36,737 nucleotides of DNA from SAR202 cluster bacterium bin16 (GTDB taxonomy: Bacteria; Chloroflexota; Dehalococcoidia; Lucifugimonadales; Australimonadaceae): positions 1 to 36,737 of the forward strand of contig MPMJ01000031.1 of assembly GCA_002238425.1 (NCBI GenBank), written 5' to 3'. The position numbers were made by a program, and so were the translations under genes. Shown piece by piece: positions 23,101-30,285 of this stretch. The stretch's first letter is position 1; each line of letters starts with the position of its first letter. Below the pieces are notes generated by a model. That model saw only the letters and a program-made list of their open reading frames with translations, made no database searches and had not been told where the DNA came from.

Positions 23101-23241
23101 AGTGGCGGGCAAGACGTTCGAACAGATGAACTGCTGCGTCAGGTATCGGCAGATGTGCTCGAAATCGTGGTGGGCATTGCGAACGGGCAACTGGGAGAGG
23201 GCAAAGCGAACCTGGGCTTCGATTTCTGAAGGGCTAGCCAT
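20155..23241 (-). CDS. Large hypothetical protein, Mrr-like N-terminal region plus helical-repeat body
   Basis: A 1028-residue soluble protein. Residues ~15-165 resemble the variant restriction-endonuclease (Mrr/PD-(D/E)XK-like) domains at the N-termini of some defence proteins. They show GGDQGRDFETF (53-63), then a strand FICTTQ (88-93) where the catalytic Lys of an (E/Q)xK motif would be expected but is absent. K100 in AKLRQDIEKV may substitute, as may D150 in a later strand. The rest is helical, with TPR-like stretches at ~470-600 (RDRALMLLNAGRRLDALEEF, LAMIIIARLYLELRLPQA). No Walker A, helicase, TIR or membrane motif is visible. Composition and codon use are clearly AT-richer than both neighbours, suggesting horizontal transfer. 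The start has GGAG 5 nt before the ATG. A stand-alone defence or DNA-sensing role is inference only. Confidence 0.6.
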   Translation of the reverse strand: MASPSEIEAQVRFALSQLPVRNAHHDFEHICRYLTQQFICSNVLPATGPVSAGGDQGRDFETFRTYLVEELGSHGAFLGLVSQGTIAFICTTQTDGLPAKLRQDIEKVCAFGHPVQEIRAFTLESVPVGTRHQLEAETQASHGVHLEFHDAESIANLLAQPEGFWIAEQFLSIPAKIQPEATVTDDNLSAEYLALRSKWQDKGSPNPTLGDFIDVKAGLREATFYQEEARADLPFWLGLVRQLLANPELPSHVQQRARYELVVATLRGTGAFRPIDDVARVYLDESLSESEPARLLDASTLLMYANTAVQSGLSSLMPTEIGHWNDCLTSRIQGIVTYATPNRRASLLFTLGYLGLHPKLTKAIMQRLSHEAQVVKNEELSSEPSNWADVPLPDMLTDVSLTLSAWTELMGNLEETPLFPIQSLADLLHLPQLLSLWSSHAEWRGLLDQVDEAIGQRSGKSALAARARDRALMLLNAGRRLDALEEFHRAKIDWWSGDTVRGSLLAMIIIARLYLELRLPQASKSYALAVAHIASSRGDEEHADLIPAGLLMAATADLAAGAWCSAVELYALGLLAQDEIIEDGIDWEKHEDIKDAFTNLACVSACARTVAPELASSIDSITERLGVRTIIEDITNAFSAKDPSFWESFSSSELAARPFADLGKIRYIRFSALGTDWTLATTNDIESVRIAERFAAAAQVMLAALAKNDLCLVETRINVRIENRQHAWVSYSKPIESLPSNDDREWVVRLAPSEASPNASWKGTDIELTTMLAMILREASLLPEADFSASLDGTFERGLGHKLFPGRPYDELAAAFTVDAESAIQRGLYNTPWECRNGSFATCAELRWQDGPGPTYSPDKASELLETRYQNLAKNLRITLVRLASSEEFLSFTEALRKEGWRDWHIMTAAFNIVRNYRLLGSNLHLLSEETREEIMRAAFEPESPTAVPVPIGLFTPDAMNFHRRGAMLSLVKLWGLECKQQTPDIAGIERLLARRYGYWDDDVPHEEPFSKGRTSGGLVVIEDGQPE

Positions 23242-23297
23242 TCAATCTCCACACGCTGAAGGATTCACGACCCCTCATCGCTAACAGCATTTTACCT

Positions 23298-24086
23298 CTA
23301 CGTGAACCGAACGCTCACCCCACCGAGCGTCGCGAACTCCGCGCGGACGGTGTCGCCTGCGCGGACGTCCATGGCCGTCGTGATGGTGCCGGTCATCACG
23401 AACTCGCCTGCGCGCAGGCCCTGGCCGAACTCCGCCAGCTTGTTCGCGCACCACGCGACAGAGCGCGCCGGGTTGCCCAGCACGGCCGACGCCTGTGCCC
23501 GCTCGAACTCCTCGCCGTTGCGGTAGAGAACGACCTCCTCCGTCGAGAGGTTGAACGCGCCGGGGGACAGCCTCGTGCTCCCGACCACGACCCGCGCGGC
23601 CACGCCGTTGTCCGCGATGATGTCCTGCTCCTTGATGCGCCAGCCTTCGATGCGGCAGTCCACGATCTCCAGCGCCGGGAAGACGTAGTCCGTCGCGGCC
23701 ACGACGTCCTGCATCGTCAGGCCCGGCCCGCGCAGCGGCGACTTCAAGCGGAACGCCAGCTCCGGCTCCGCCTTCGGGTGGATGAGCTCCGACGACTTGA
23801 TACGCCCGTTGTCCCGCACCGTCGTGTCGTCGAATATCGTGCCGTAGATAGGCGTGTCGATGCCGAAGACGGCCTGCATCGCCTTGTTCGTGAGTCCGAC
23901 CTTCCGCCCGACGATGCGGTACCCGTGCTCCAGCTCGTGCACGACGATGTCGGCGGCGACGGCGTACGCGTCCTCGGACGTGATCTCCGGCGCCTGCTCC
24001 GTGAGCGGCGGGATGGGCGTCGCGTTGTGCTCGGCCTCGCTCAGCGCGTGGGCGAGTGCGTGCAACTGGTCGTGCGATACGGGCAT
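23298..24086 (-). CDS. 2-keto-4-pentenoate hydratase-type protein (MhpD/DmpE family)
   Basis: A 262-residue enzyme of the fumarylacetoacetate-hydrolase fold. The metal site is E-x-E (AEPELAF), then the distal Asp in ALEIVDCRIEGW and the family signature IIADNGVAARVVVG. Also present are YRIVGRKVGLTNKAMQ and the C-terminal FVMTGTITTA, the usual G-T-G-T/T-M loop. The family adds water to 2-hydroxypenta-2,4-dienoate in meta-cleavage of aromatic compounds; 2-oxo-hept-3-ene-dioate hydratase and 4-oxalocrotonate decarboxylase are close alternatives. No other aromatic-pathway genes are adjacent, so the exact substrate is open. The start is ATG 24086 with GGAGGT 4 nt upstream; a longer open frame has no such site. 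It is divergent from the MocA-like gene. Confidence 0.85.
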   Translation of the reverse strand: MPVSHDQLHALAHALSEAEHNATPIPPLTEQAPEITSEDAYAVAADIVVHELEHGYRIVGRKVGLTNKAMQAVFGIDTPIYGTIFDDTTVRDNGRIKSSELIHPKAEPELAFRLKSPLRGPGLTMQDVVAATDYVFPALEIVDCRIEGWRIKEQDIIADNGVAARVVVGSTRLSPGAFNLSTEEVVLYRNGEEFERAQASAVLGNPARSVAWCANKLAEFGQGLRAGEFVMTGTITTAMDVRAGDTVRAEFATLGGVSVRFT

Positions 24087-24143
24087 GGGGACCTCCGTCT
24101 GGGCTGGGGCTGCGCCTGCGCCAAGATTACCAGCGGCGGTAAG

Positions 24144-24767
24144 ATGTCCGCCATGACTGAGAACGAGCCTCGCGTCGCGGCGGTGCTGCTCGCGGCGGGC
24201 GAGTCGACGCGGATGCACGAGATGAAGGCGCTGCTGCCCTGGCTGGGCGGCAGGACGCTGCTGGCGCACCAGGCGAACGCGCTCGCGGCGGCGGGCTACG
24301 AGCCCATCGTCGTGGTGCTCGGACATCTCTCAGAGCGGTTGCGGCAGGAGCTCACCGGCCCGGAGCCGATGCAGATCGTCGAGAACCCGCGCTACCGCGA
24401 GGGACGCACGACGTCCATCACCGCCGGGCTGGCCGTCGTGCCGGACGACGTCGATGGCGTGCTCATCGTCTCGGTCGACCAGCCGCGCTCCGGCGCGCTG
24501 CTGTCGCGGCTGCGCGATGCGTGGCTCGTGTCGCGGCCCGCCATCGCGGTGCCGTCGCTCGACGGCAACGCCGGGCATCCGCCGCTGTTCGACACCGCGC
24601 TGCTGCCGGAGCTGCGCGCCATCACGGAGGAAGGGCAGGGGCTGCGGGAGGTCGTCTCGCGCTATCGCAGCGAGCGTATGCTCGTGCCGGTCGACGACCC
24701 GCTCACGCTCACGAACCTCAACACGCGCGAGCAGTACGAGGCCGCGCTGCGGCTCGCGCAGGCGTAG
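24144..24767 (+). CDS. MocA/MobA-like nucleotidyltransferase
   Basis: A 207-residue protein with the glycosyltransferase-A-like nucleotidyltransferase motifs: VLLAAGESTRM (LAAGxSxRM), KALLPW, REGRTTSITAGL, VSVDQP (the DxP metal motif) and GNAGHPPLF. This points to the molybdenum cofactor cytidylyltransferase MocA or a close relative, which attaches CMP to molybdopterin in xanthine-dehydrogenase-type enzymes. No molybdoenzyme genes are nearby, so the substrate is unproven. Two ATGs, 24144 and 24153, are possible; GGCGGT lies 3 nt before the first and 12 nt before the second. It is divergent from the hydratase, with only 57 bp between the starts. Confidence 0.8.
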   Translation: MSAMTENEPRVAAVLLAAGESTRMHEMKALLPWLGGRTLLAHQANALAAAGYEPIVVVLGHLSERLRQELTGPEPMQIVENPRYREGRTTSITAGLAVVPDDVDGVLIVSVDQPRSGALLSRLRDAWLVSRPAIAVPSLDGNAGHPPLFDTALLPELRAITEEGQGLREVVSRYRSERMLVPVDDPLTLTNLNTREQYEAALRLAQA

Positions 24768-24790
24768 GGTGGGTGCGCAACGCGGCGCGT

Positions 24791-24799
24791 GTTGCCATA
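24791..24799 (+). promoter_or_regulatory. Extended -10 promoter of the vapBC operon
   Basis: TGCCATAAT is an extended -10 (TGn plus CATAAT), 48 bp before the antitoxin ATG. Next is the strong AAGGGGGTG (24834-24842). It lies in the short gap after the MocA-like gene. Confidence 0.45.
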
Positions 24800-24847
24800 A
24801 TGGGGTGACGTTAACCATCCGCCGCGGAGAGGAAGGGGGTGAACGCG

Positions 24848-25051
24848 ATGATCAACGGAGTGAAGGCCAAGTACTCCAAGGGCGCCATCGTACCCTTGGA
24901 GCCGCTCGACATCGAAGAAGGCGCGGACCTGTCCATCAGTATCGAGGTGGAGTCCGGCAGCAGCGACCCGGCTCCCGCTACCGGCGGGGACCCCAAGCAC
25001 ACGCTTGAGGACCTCTACATCGAAGACTACTTCGAGAAAGCGCGCCGGTGA
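24848..25051 (+). CDS. VapB-type antitoxin, DUF104 (AF2212-like)
   Basis: A 67-residue protein. INGVKAKYSKGAIVPLEPLDIEEGADLSISIEV is the DUF104 core (…Y..G.i.PLEPLdl.EGe.v…), a small beta-rich antitoxin domain. A charged C-terminal helix (LEDLYIEDYFEKARR) is the part expected to bind the toxin. ATG 24848 is chosen because AAGGGGGTG, close to the full anti-Shine-Dalgarno match, ends 5 nt upstream; GTG 24839 overlaps it. Its stop overlaps the toxin start (GTGA), the normal arrangement for a coupled antitoxin-toxin pair. The pair probably represses its own promoter. Confidence 0.85.
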   Translation: MINGVKAKYSKGAIVPLEPLDIEEGADLSISIEVESGSSDPAPATGGDPKHTLEDLYIEDYFEKARR

Positions 25052-25473
25052 TCATCCCGGACATCAACCTCGTCTTGTACGCGCATGACACAGGCAACCC
25101 GAGGCATGCCCCGGCGCGTCAATGGTGGGACGGATTGATGACCGGCACTGAGACCGTAGGCATACCGCTTGCCGTAGCTGTCGGGTTCGTCAGACTGGTG
25201 ACCAGCCCCGTCGTAGTGTCGCCGCCGATGCAGGGCACGGAAGCGATCGCTGTTGTGCGCGGCTGGTTCGAGCGTCCGCATTTCGTTCAACTCGATTCCG
25301 GCCCCGACCATTTCACCCACATGGCGCAGTGTCTTGAGACTGCGGGCAGAGCGGGCAAACCGGTGACGGATGCCCACCTCGCCGCCCTTGCCCTGGACCA
25401 CGACGCGGAGATCCATTCGGACGACCGGGACTTTCGCCTATTCCCGGATGTTCGCTGGCGCAACCCTCTATGA
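25048..25473 (+). CDS. VapC-type PIN-domain ribonuclease toxin
   Basis: A 141-residue PIN-domain toxin of the mycobacterial-type VapC subfamily. MIIPDINLVLYAHDTGNPRH carries the first catalytic Asp (D5). GIPLAVAVGFVRLVTSPVV is the subfamily's second region, VTDAHLAALALDHDAEI has the third acidic residue, and SDDRDFRLFPDVRWRNPL is the usual C-terminus with the last Asp. VapC toxins cleave tRNA or rRNA when not held by VapB. The Glu often seen before FVR is replaced here by Gly, as in some relatives. GTG 25048 overlaps the antitoxin stop. It is convergent with the EamA operon, whose end is 1 bp away. It is the only apparently intact toxin-antitoxin pair in the window. Confidence 0.9.
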   Translation: MIIPDINLVLYAHDTGNPRHAPARQWWDGLMTGTETVGIPLAVAVGFVRLVTSPVVVSPPMQGTEAIAVVRGWFERPHFVQLDSGPDHFTHMAQCLETAGRAGKPVTDAHLAALALDHDAEIHSDDRDFRLFPDVRWRNPL

Positions 25474-25474
25474 A

Positions 25475-26446
25475 TCAGCGGTTCGCCGCCGCGATCACCA
25501 GCAGCGCCGATCCCCCGAACGACACCAGCACGCCGAGCACAACCCCCAGCGTGATGTGCTCCAGCCGGCGGTTGACCAGGTACGAGAGGATAAGCGTGAA
25601 GACGCCGATCATGCGCATGAGCGGGTTCACGATGCTCACGTCGGCGATGGAGAGCGCGAAGAAGCGCAGCAGTTGTGCCATGAAGACGCTGAACCCCGCG
25701 CCGCCGAAGAGCCGCATATAGCGGACGTTGATGGTGCCGATGAGGTGCCGCTGCGCGGGCAGGGCGAGCGTCGCCATGAGCACCGCTGATGCGCCGACGT
25801 ACGCGATAAACGTGCCGACGGCTGCGACGCCCGAGGCGTCCTCCAGCGCGGCCCGGATGAGGATGGGGCTGCTGCCGTACCCCACCGACGCGAGCAGCGA
25901 GAAGGTGTAGCCCTCCACCATGCGCATCTCGACGGCAGGCTTGGCGCTCGTGGTGGCGGCGCCGGACGAGGCTGCGTTCCCTGTCGCAGGCTCCGCGGCA
26001 GGGGCGGGGCGTTTCCCGCGGTCGATCATCAGCGCCGGGCTGCCGAGGATGAGCGCGATGCCCACGAACATGAGGATGGTTGGGCGCTCGCCGAGGAGCA
26101 CCATCGCCATGAGGACGCTGTACGGCACCGCGATGGCCTGGATGGTGGCGGCGCGCGGAGCGCCGATGGCGGCGATGCCGCGATAGTTGCAGTAGCGCCC
26201 GATGCCGAAGTGGACGATGCCCGCCGCGGCGAGCAGCAGGTAACCGTCCAGCGATATCTGATCGAAGTTGAAGAGCTGCCCGGTGATGACGACCGCAGCG
26301 AGCCCGAACGGGACGCCGAGCAGCACGGTGATGAACGCGCCCTGCGCCGCAGTCGCACCCGCGTCGGCGAAGCCCCGGCGCACGAGGATGAAGTTGACGC
26401 TGAACGAGAACGCGGAGACGAGCGCGAGGAGCGCGCCGAATATCAT
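25475..26446 (-). CDS. EamA/DMT family transporter, copy 1
   Basis: A 323-residue protein with ten predicted membrane helices in two EamA repeats, joined by a Pro/Ala-rich linker (~residues 143-175). It is a member of the drug/metabolite transporter superfamily, often an exporter of amino acids or metabolites. It is clearly paralogous to the next two genes: GALLAL-SAFSFSVN, GIGRYCNYR, LRFFALS and LEHITLGVVLGVLVSFGGSALLV recur in all. The start codon follows the stop of copy 2 by 9 bp. It is the last gene of the minus-strand operon. The substrate is unknown; the neighbouring CoA-transferase suggests an organic acid or amino acid derivative. Confidence 0.88.
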   Translation of the reverse strand: MIFGALLALVSAFSFSVNFILVRRGFADAGATAAQGAFITVLLGVPFGLAAVVITGQLFNFDQISLDGYLLLAAAGIVHFGIGRYCNYRGIAAIGAPRAATIQAIAVPYSVLMAMVLLGERPTILMFVGIALILGSPALMIDRGKRPAPAAEPATGNAASSGAATTSAKPAVEMRMVEGYTFSLLASVGYGSSPILIRAALEDASGVAAVGTFIAYVGASAVLMATLALPAQRHLIGTINVRYMRLFGGAGFSVFMAQLLRFFALSIADVSIVNPLMRMIGVFTLILSYLVNRRLEHITLGVVLGVLVSFGGSALLVIAAANR

Positions 26447-26455
26447 GCCGTCACC

Positions 26456-27475
26456 TTACCGGCTCGCCGCCGCGACCACCAGCAGCGCCGACCCCACGAA
26501 CGATACCAGCACGCCGAGCACGACCCCGAGCGTGATGTGCTCCAGCCGCCGGTTGACCAGGTACGAGAGGATGAGCGTGAACACGCCCACGGTCCGCATG
26601 AGCGGGTCGACGACGGTGACGTCGGCGAGAGCGAGCGAGAAGAAGCGCAGCAGTTGCGCCATGAACACGCTCAGCCCGGCGCTGCCGAACAATCGCATGT
26701 AGCGGAAGTTGATGGCCCCCATCAGGTGCCGCTGCGCGGGCAACGCGAGCGACGCCATGAGCACAGCCGACGCCCCGAAGTACGCCACGAAGGTGCCGAT
26801 GGCGGCCACGCCAGTCGCGTCCTCCAGCGCAGCGCGGATGAGGATCGGGCTCGTGCCGTACCCCACCGACGCCAGCAGGGAGAAGACGACGCCTTCCACC
26901 ATGCGTATCTCCACGGCAGGGGCGGCGCTCGCGGGCCTTGTCCCCTCTCCCCCCCGGAGGACGTTACCCCTGCTCCCCTCCCCCCCTGGGAGAGGGTGCG
27001 CGTGCCCTTGCACGCGTGGGTGAGGGCCGGACGCGCCCCGCTTCCGCCGGTCGATCATCAGGAACGGGCTGGCGAGGATGAGCGCGATGGCGAGGTACAT
27101 GGGGATGGTCGGCCGCTCGCCGAGCAGCACGATCGCCATGACGATGCTGTAGGGCACGGCGACGGCCTGGATGGTCACGGTGCGCGACGCCCCTATGGCC
27201 GCGATGCTCCGGTAGTTGCAGTAGCGCCCGATGCAGAAGTGGACGATGCCCGCCCCGGCGAGCAGCAGGTAACTGTTCAGCGGGAGCTGGTCGAAGTTGA
27301 ATATCTGGCCCGTGACGACGACCGCCACGAACCCGAACGGCACGCCGAGCAGCACGGTGATGAACGCGCCCTGCGCCGCAGTCGCGCCCGCGTCGGCCAG
27401 GCCTCGTCGTATGAGGATGGAGTTGACGCTGAACGAGAATGCCGAACCGAGCGCGAGAAGCGCGCCGAATATCAT
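26456..27475 (-). CDS. EamA/DMT family transporter, copy 2, with a repeat in its linker
   Basis: A 339-residue ten-helix transporter of the same type as copies 1 and 3, most like copy 1 (FGALLALGSAFSFSVNSI at the start, LEHITLGVVLGVLVSF at the end). The linker between the two EamA halves is ~18 residues longer than in copy 1. Residues ~148-181 are translated from a dispersed CCCTCTCCC-type repeat (plus-strand 26933-27034), giving HPLPGGEGSR-like peptides. The insertion is in frame and lies in the flexible loop, so the transporter could well remain functional. The gene begins 7 bp after the stop of copy 3 and ends 9 bp before copy 1. Confidence 0.88.
   Translation of the reverse strand: MIFGALLALGSAFSFSVNSILIRRGLADAGATAAQGAFITVLLGVPFGFVAVVVTGQIFNFDQLPLNSYLLLAGAGIVHFCIGRYCNYRSIAAIGASRTVTIQAVAVPYSIVMAIVLLGERPTIPMYLAIALILASPFLMIDRRKRGASGPHPRVQGHAHPLPGGEGSRGNVLRGGEGTRPASAAPAVEIRMVEGVVFSLLASVGYGTSPILIRAALEDATGVAAIGTFVAYFGASAVLMASLALPAQRHLMGAINFRYMRLFGSAGLSVFMAQLLRFFSLALADVTVVDPLMRTVGVFTLILSYLVNRRLEHITLGVVLGVLVSFVGSALLVVAAASR
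26933..27034. repeat. Dispersed CCCTCTCCC/GGGAGAGGG repeat inserted in frame in an EamA gene
   Basis: CCCCTCTCCCCCCC at 26942 and GGGAGAGGGTG at 26989, followed by GGGTGAGGGCCGG at 27020, match the two arms and tail of the intergenic repeat (13628-13666) but with ~40 bp between the arms and a GCGCGTGCC...GGCACGCGT-like inner hairpin. It keeps the reading frame of the transporter linker. Confidence 0.55.
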
Positions 27476-27482
27476 GCCGCTC

Positions 27483-28442
27483 TCACCTCGTGGCCGCCGA
27501 GTAGACCAGCAGCGCGGAACCCGCGAACGAGACCAGCACGCCGATGACGACGCGCAGCGTGATCGTTTCCAGCGAGCGGTTGAACATCCACGTGAGGATG
27601 ACCGTGAAGACGTTCGCCATGCGCTGCAGCGGGTTCACGACGCTGACGTCGGCCAGCGACAGCGCGAAGAAGCGCAGCAGTTGCGCCAGGAACACGAAGA
27701 GGCCCGCGCCGCCGAACAGCCGCATGACGCGCAGGTTTATGGCCCCTATGAGCGCCCGCCGCTTGGGCAGCACGAGGGTCACGAGGAGTACCGCCGCCGC
27801 GCCGCTGTACGCGACGAACGTGCCTATCGCCGCCGTCCGCGCGGCGTCCATCAGCGCGGCGCGGATGAGGATGGGGCTCGTTCCGTACGCGAGCGCCGCG
27901 AGGATGGCGAACGTGTAACCCTCCAGCAGGCGTACCTCCAGAGGGTTCCGCGGCGCGGGCGGGCCTCCCGCGCCGCTCCCTTGCGCAGGGGCGGCTGCGG
28001 GCGTTCGCGGCCTGCGCTCGATGATGACCGCGGGGCCGAGCAGCACGAGTGCGATGGCGAACAGCATCGTCAGCGTCACCACCTCGTCGAGCAGGATGAC
28101 GGCCATCAGGATGCTGTACGGGGTGACGACGCCCTGGATAGGGCCGGAGCGCGCTGCCCCGATCGCCTCGACTGACCGGTAGTTGCAGTACCTGCCGATG
28201 CCGAAGTGAACGACGCCCGCGGCGAGCAGCAGCAGGTAGCCCATCGGCGCGATCTCGCCGAAGCGCAGGACCTGGCCGGTCAGCACCACGGCGATGAATC
28301 CGAACGGCACGCCAAGCAGCACGGTGATGAACGCGCCCTGCGACGCCGTCCCACCCGCTCCGGCGATTCCCCTCCGGACGAGGATGGCGTTGACGCTGAA
28401 CGAGAACGACGAGCCGAGCGAGAGCAGCGCGCCGAATATCAC
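27483..28442 (-). CDS. EamA/DMT family transporter, copy 3
   Basis: A 319-residue ten-helix transporter with two EamA repeats, the most diverged of the three tandem copies (final segment LETITLRVVIGVLVSFAGSALLV). The linker is short and Pro/Ala/Gly-rich without a repeat. It starts at GTG 28442, which overlaps the stop of the CoA-transferase gene as GTGA, so its translation is probably coupled to that enzyme. It is the first of the three transporter genes in the operon and may be the original partner of the enzyme, with copies 2 and 1 arising by later tandem duplication. Confidence 0.88.
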   Translation of the reverse strand: MIFGALLSLGSSFSFSVNAILVRRGIAGAGGTASQGAFITVLLGVPFGFIAVVLTGQVLRFGEIAPMGYLLLLAAGVVHFGIGRYCNYRSVEAIGAARSGPIQGVVTPYSILMAVILLDEVVTLTMLFAIALVLLGPAVIIERRPRTPAAAPAQGSGAGGPPAPRNPLEVRLLEGYTFAILAALAYGTSPILIRAALMDAARTAAIGTFVAYSGAAAVLLVTLVLPKRRALIGAINLRVMRLFGGAGLFVFLAQLLRFFALSLADVSVVNPLQRMANVFTVILTWMFNRSLETITLRVVIGVLVSFAGSALLVYSAATR

Positions 28443-29662
28443 CCGACGACTCCCTCGGCCATGAGCGCCGCAGCCTCGGACTCCGGCATGCCGAGGTCAG
28501 CGGTCAGCACCTCCAGCGTCTGCTCGCCGAGCTGCGGCGGGACCCGGCTCGGGCCGCTGGGCGTTCGCGACAGCTTGATGGGGTTGCCGGTGAACCGGAC
28601 GGGCCCCAGCACCGGGTGCTCCATCTCCACGAACATCTCCCGGTGGTTCACCTGCGGGTCCACGGCCACCTCCGCGATGTCCTGCACCGGCCCCGCGGGG
28701 ACGCCCATCCCGTTCAGTATCTCCACCCACTCGGCGGTCGTCTTCTGCAGCATCGCCTCTTCGATCACCGGGATCAGCTCGTCGTAGTGCTGCGTGCGTG
28801 ACCAGCCGGTGGTGTAGCGCTCGTCGTCCATCAGCTCAACGTGGTCTATCGCCGCGCAGAAGAGCGGCCACTGGTCGGTGCCGCCTCCCATGATGGCGAC
28901 CACGACGTGGCCGTCGGCGGTCTGGAACGCCTGGAACGGCGTGGAGCTCGGGTGTCGCGTGCCGATGCGCTGCGGCACCTGGCCGAGCGTGAAGTAGCGC
29001 ATGAACGCGTTCTCCATGATGGAGACCTGGCAGTCCAGCATCCCGATGTCGATGTACTGCCCCTCGCCGGAGCGCTCGCGCTCCAGCAGCGCGCTCTGGA
29101 TGGCGACGGTGGCGAAGAGCGCGGCGGTGATGTCGCCGATGCTCGCGCCGGGGCGCACGGGGCCGCGTCCGGGCTCGCCCGTGATGCTCAGCATCCCGCC
29201 CATCCCCTGCACGATGACGTCGAGCGCCGCGCGATGGGCGTACGGCCCCGTCTGGCCGAAGCCGGAGACCGAGCACATGACGATGCGCGGATTGCGCGCC
29301 CGCACCGCCTCGTAGTCCAGCCCCAACCGTTGCATCGAGCCGGGGCGGAAGTTCTCGATGAGCACGTCGGCGGTCTCGGCGAGCCGCAGCAGCACCTCGC
29401 GCCCCTTCGGGTTGGCGAGGTCGATGGCGATGCTCCGTTTCCCCCGGTTGATGCTCATGAAGTACGTGCTGAACGCCTGCTCGTCTGTCTCCACGCCGTC
29501 CGGTCTGAGGAACGGCCCGTTGCCGCGCGCCGGGTCGCCCGTCTCCGGCTGCTCGACCTTGATGACGTCCGCGCCGAGGTCGGCCATGAGCATCGTCGAG
29601 AACGGCCCGGCGAGGATGCGGGTGAGGTCTATGACGCGTATGCCTTCGAGCGGGCCAGGCAT
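28439..29662 (-). CDS. CaiB/BaiF family (class III) CoA-transferase
   Basis: A 407-residue cytosolic enzyme that moves CoA between carboxylic acids. Family motifs are GIRVIDLTRILAGPFSTMLMADLGADVIKVE at the N-terminus, INRGKRSIAIDL, LIENFRPGSMQRLGLDYE, CSVSGFGQTGPYA and AALDVIVQGMGGMLSITG, which contains the catalytic Asp that forms the acyl anhydride. GQYIDIGMLDC follows. The substrate pair (for example carnitine, formate/oxalate, 2-methylcitramalate or aromatic acids) cannot be told from sequence. ATG 29662 has AAGGAG 7 nt upstream; the open frame to 29788 lacks one. It is the first gene of an operon with three EamA transporters, so product export or substrate exchange is plausible. Confidence 0.92.
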   Translation of the reverse strand: MPGPLEGIRVIDLTRILAGPFSTMLMADLGADVIKVEQPETGDPARGNGPFLRPDGVETDEQAFSTYFMSINRGKRSIAIDLANPKGREVLLRLAETADVLIENFRPGSMQRLGLDYEAVRARNPRIVMCSVSGFGQTGPYAHRAALDVIVQGMGGMLSITGEPGRGPVRPGASIGDITAALFATVAIQSALLERERSGEGQYIDIGMLDCQVSIMENAFMRYFTLGQVPQRIGTRHPSSTPFQAFQTADGHVVVAIMGGGTDQWPLFCAAIDHVELMDDERYTTGWSRTQHYDELIPVIEEAMLQKTTAEWVEILNGMGVPAGPVQDIAEVAVDPQVNHREMFVEMEHPVLGPVRFTGNPIKLSRTPSGPSRVPPQLGEQTLEVLTADLGMPESEAAALMAEGVVG

Positions 29663-30285
29663 GGGGCAACTCCTTCGTGGGAGAGGTTGGGGGCGCGCCG
29701 CGATTCTACCCGACACACAGGGGATGTGTGGGGCGCCGTTCCGACCCGCGTCGGGGCCGTCATTCCCGCGCCCCCGCCATTCCCGCACCCTCCCGTCATT
29801 CCCGCGAAAGCGGGAATCTCGCCCCGTGTCGAGGACGCCTCGTCCCTGATCCAGCCGCTCGCCTGCCGCACTGCCCGGCCCCGCAGCAAGTCACGGAACC
29901 ATTGCCTGAGTTGACCTGAATATCATCCCTATATCATCGGACTACAGAGTATCCTTGGGTGAACGGTCACGCTCGGCTCCAGCATGATGGTTGCAGGCTG
30001 TACGTCGGTGCAGTTGGACCGTGGCAAGGCAAGACGAGAGCGGACCACACTGACATCCGAGAGAGGGCTGGTTCTTGTTCATCATGGAGCCGATGCAGGA
30101 TGAAGCCATGCTGACCGGCGGCACGACGTCCGGAGGGAACATCGAGGAAGCAGACCTTGATACGCCGCGGCCTCCGGCCCCACAGGCGCCGGGCGTCGAG
30201 GACGTCCTGAACGCAGGTACTACGGCTGGCCCTGAGAACGCCGCCGCCATTTGCGCCGCGCCGCAATCTCCGCGACGATGCGCAG
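29663..30285. other. 623-bp intergenic region, repeats but no credible gene
   Basis: The region holds three ATTCCCGC half-units and one complete hairpin (29762-29817). A weak promoter-like pair follows: TTGACC (29911-29916) and TATCAT (29932-29937), 15 bp apart, with ATATCATC occurring twice 11 bp apart. From 30084 an open frame begins with ATG but has no ribosome-binding site and runs into the MFS gene in another frame, so I do not call it. It probably contains the leader of the MFS gene. Confidence 0.5.
29762..29817. repeat. Cluster of ATTCCCGC repeats
   Basis: ATTCCCGC starts at 29762, 29779 and 29798 (17 and 19 bp apart). Only the last has its partner GCGGGAAT (29810-29817) and can form the full hairpin. 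The first two look like left halves copied in tandem. Confidence 0.6.
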
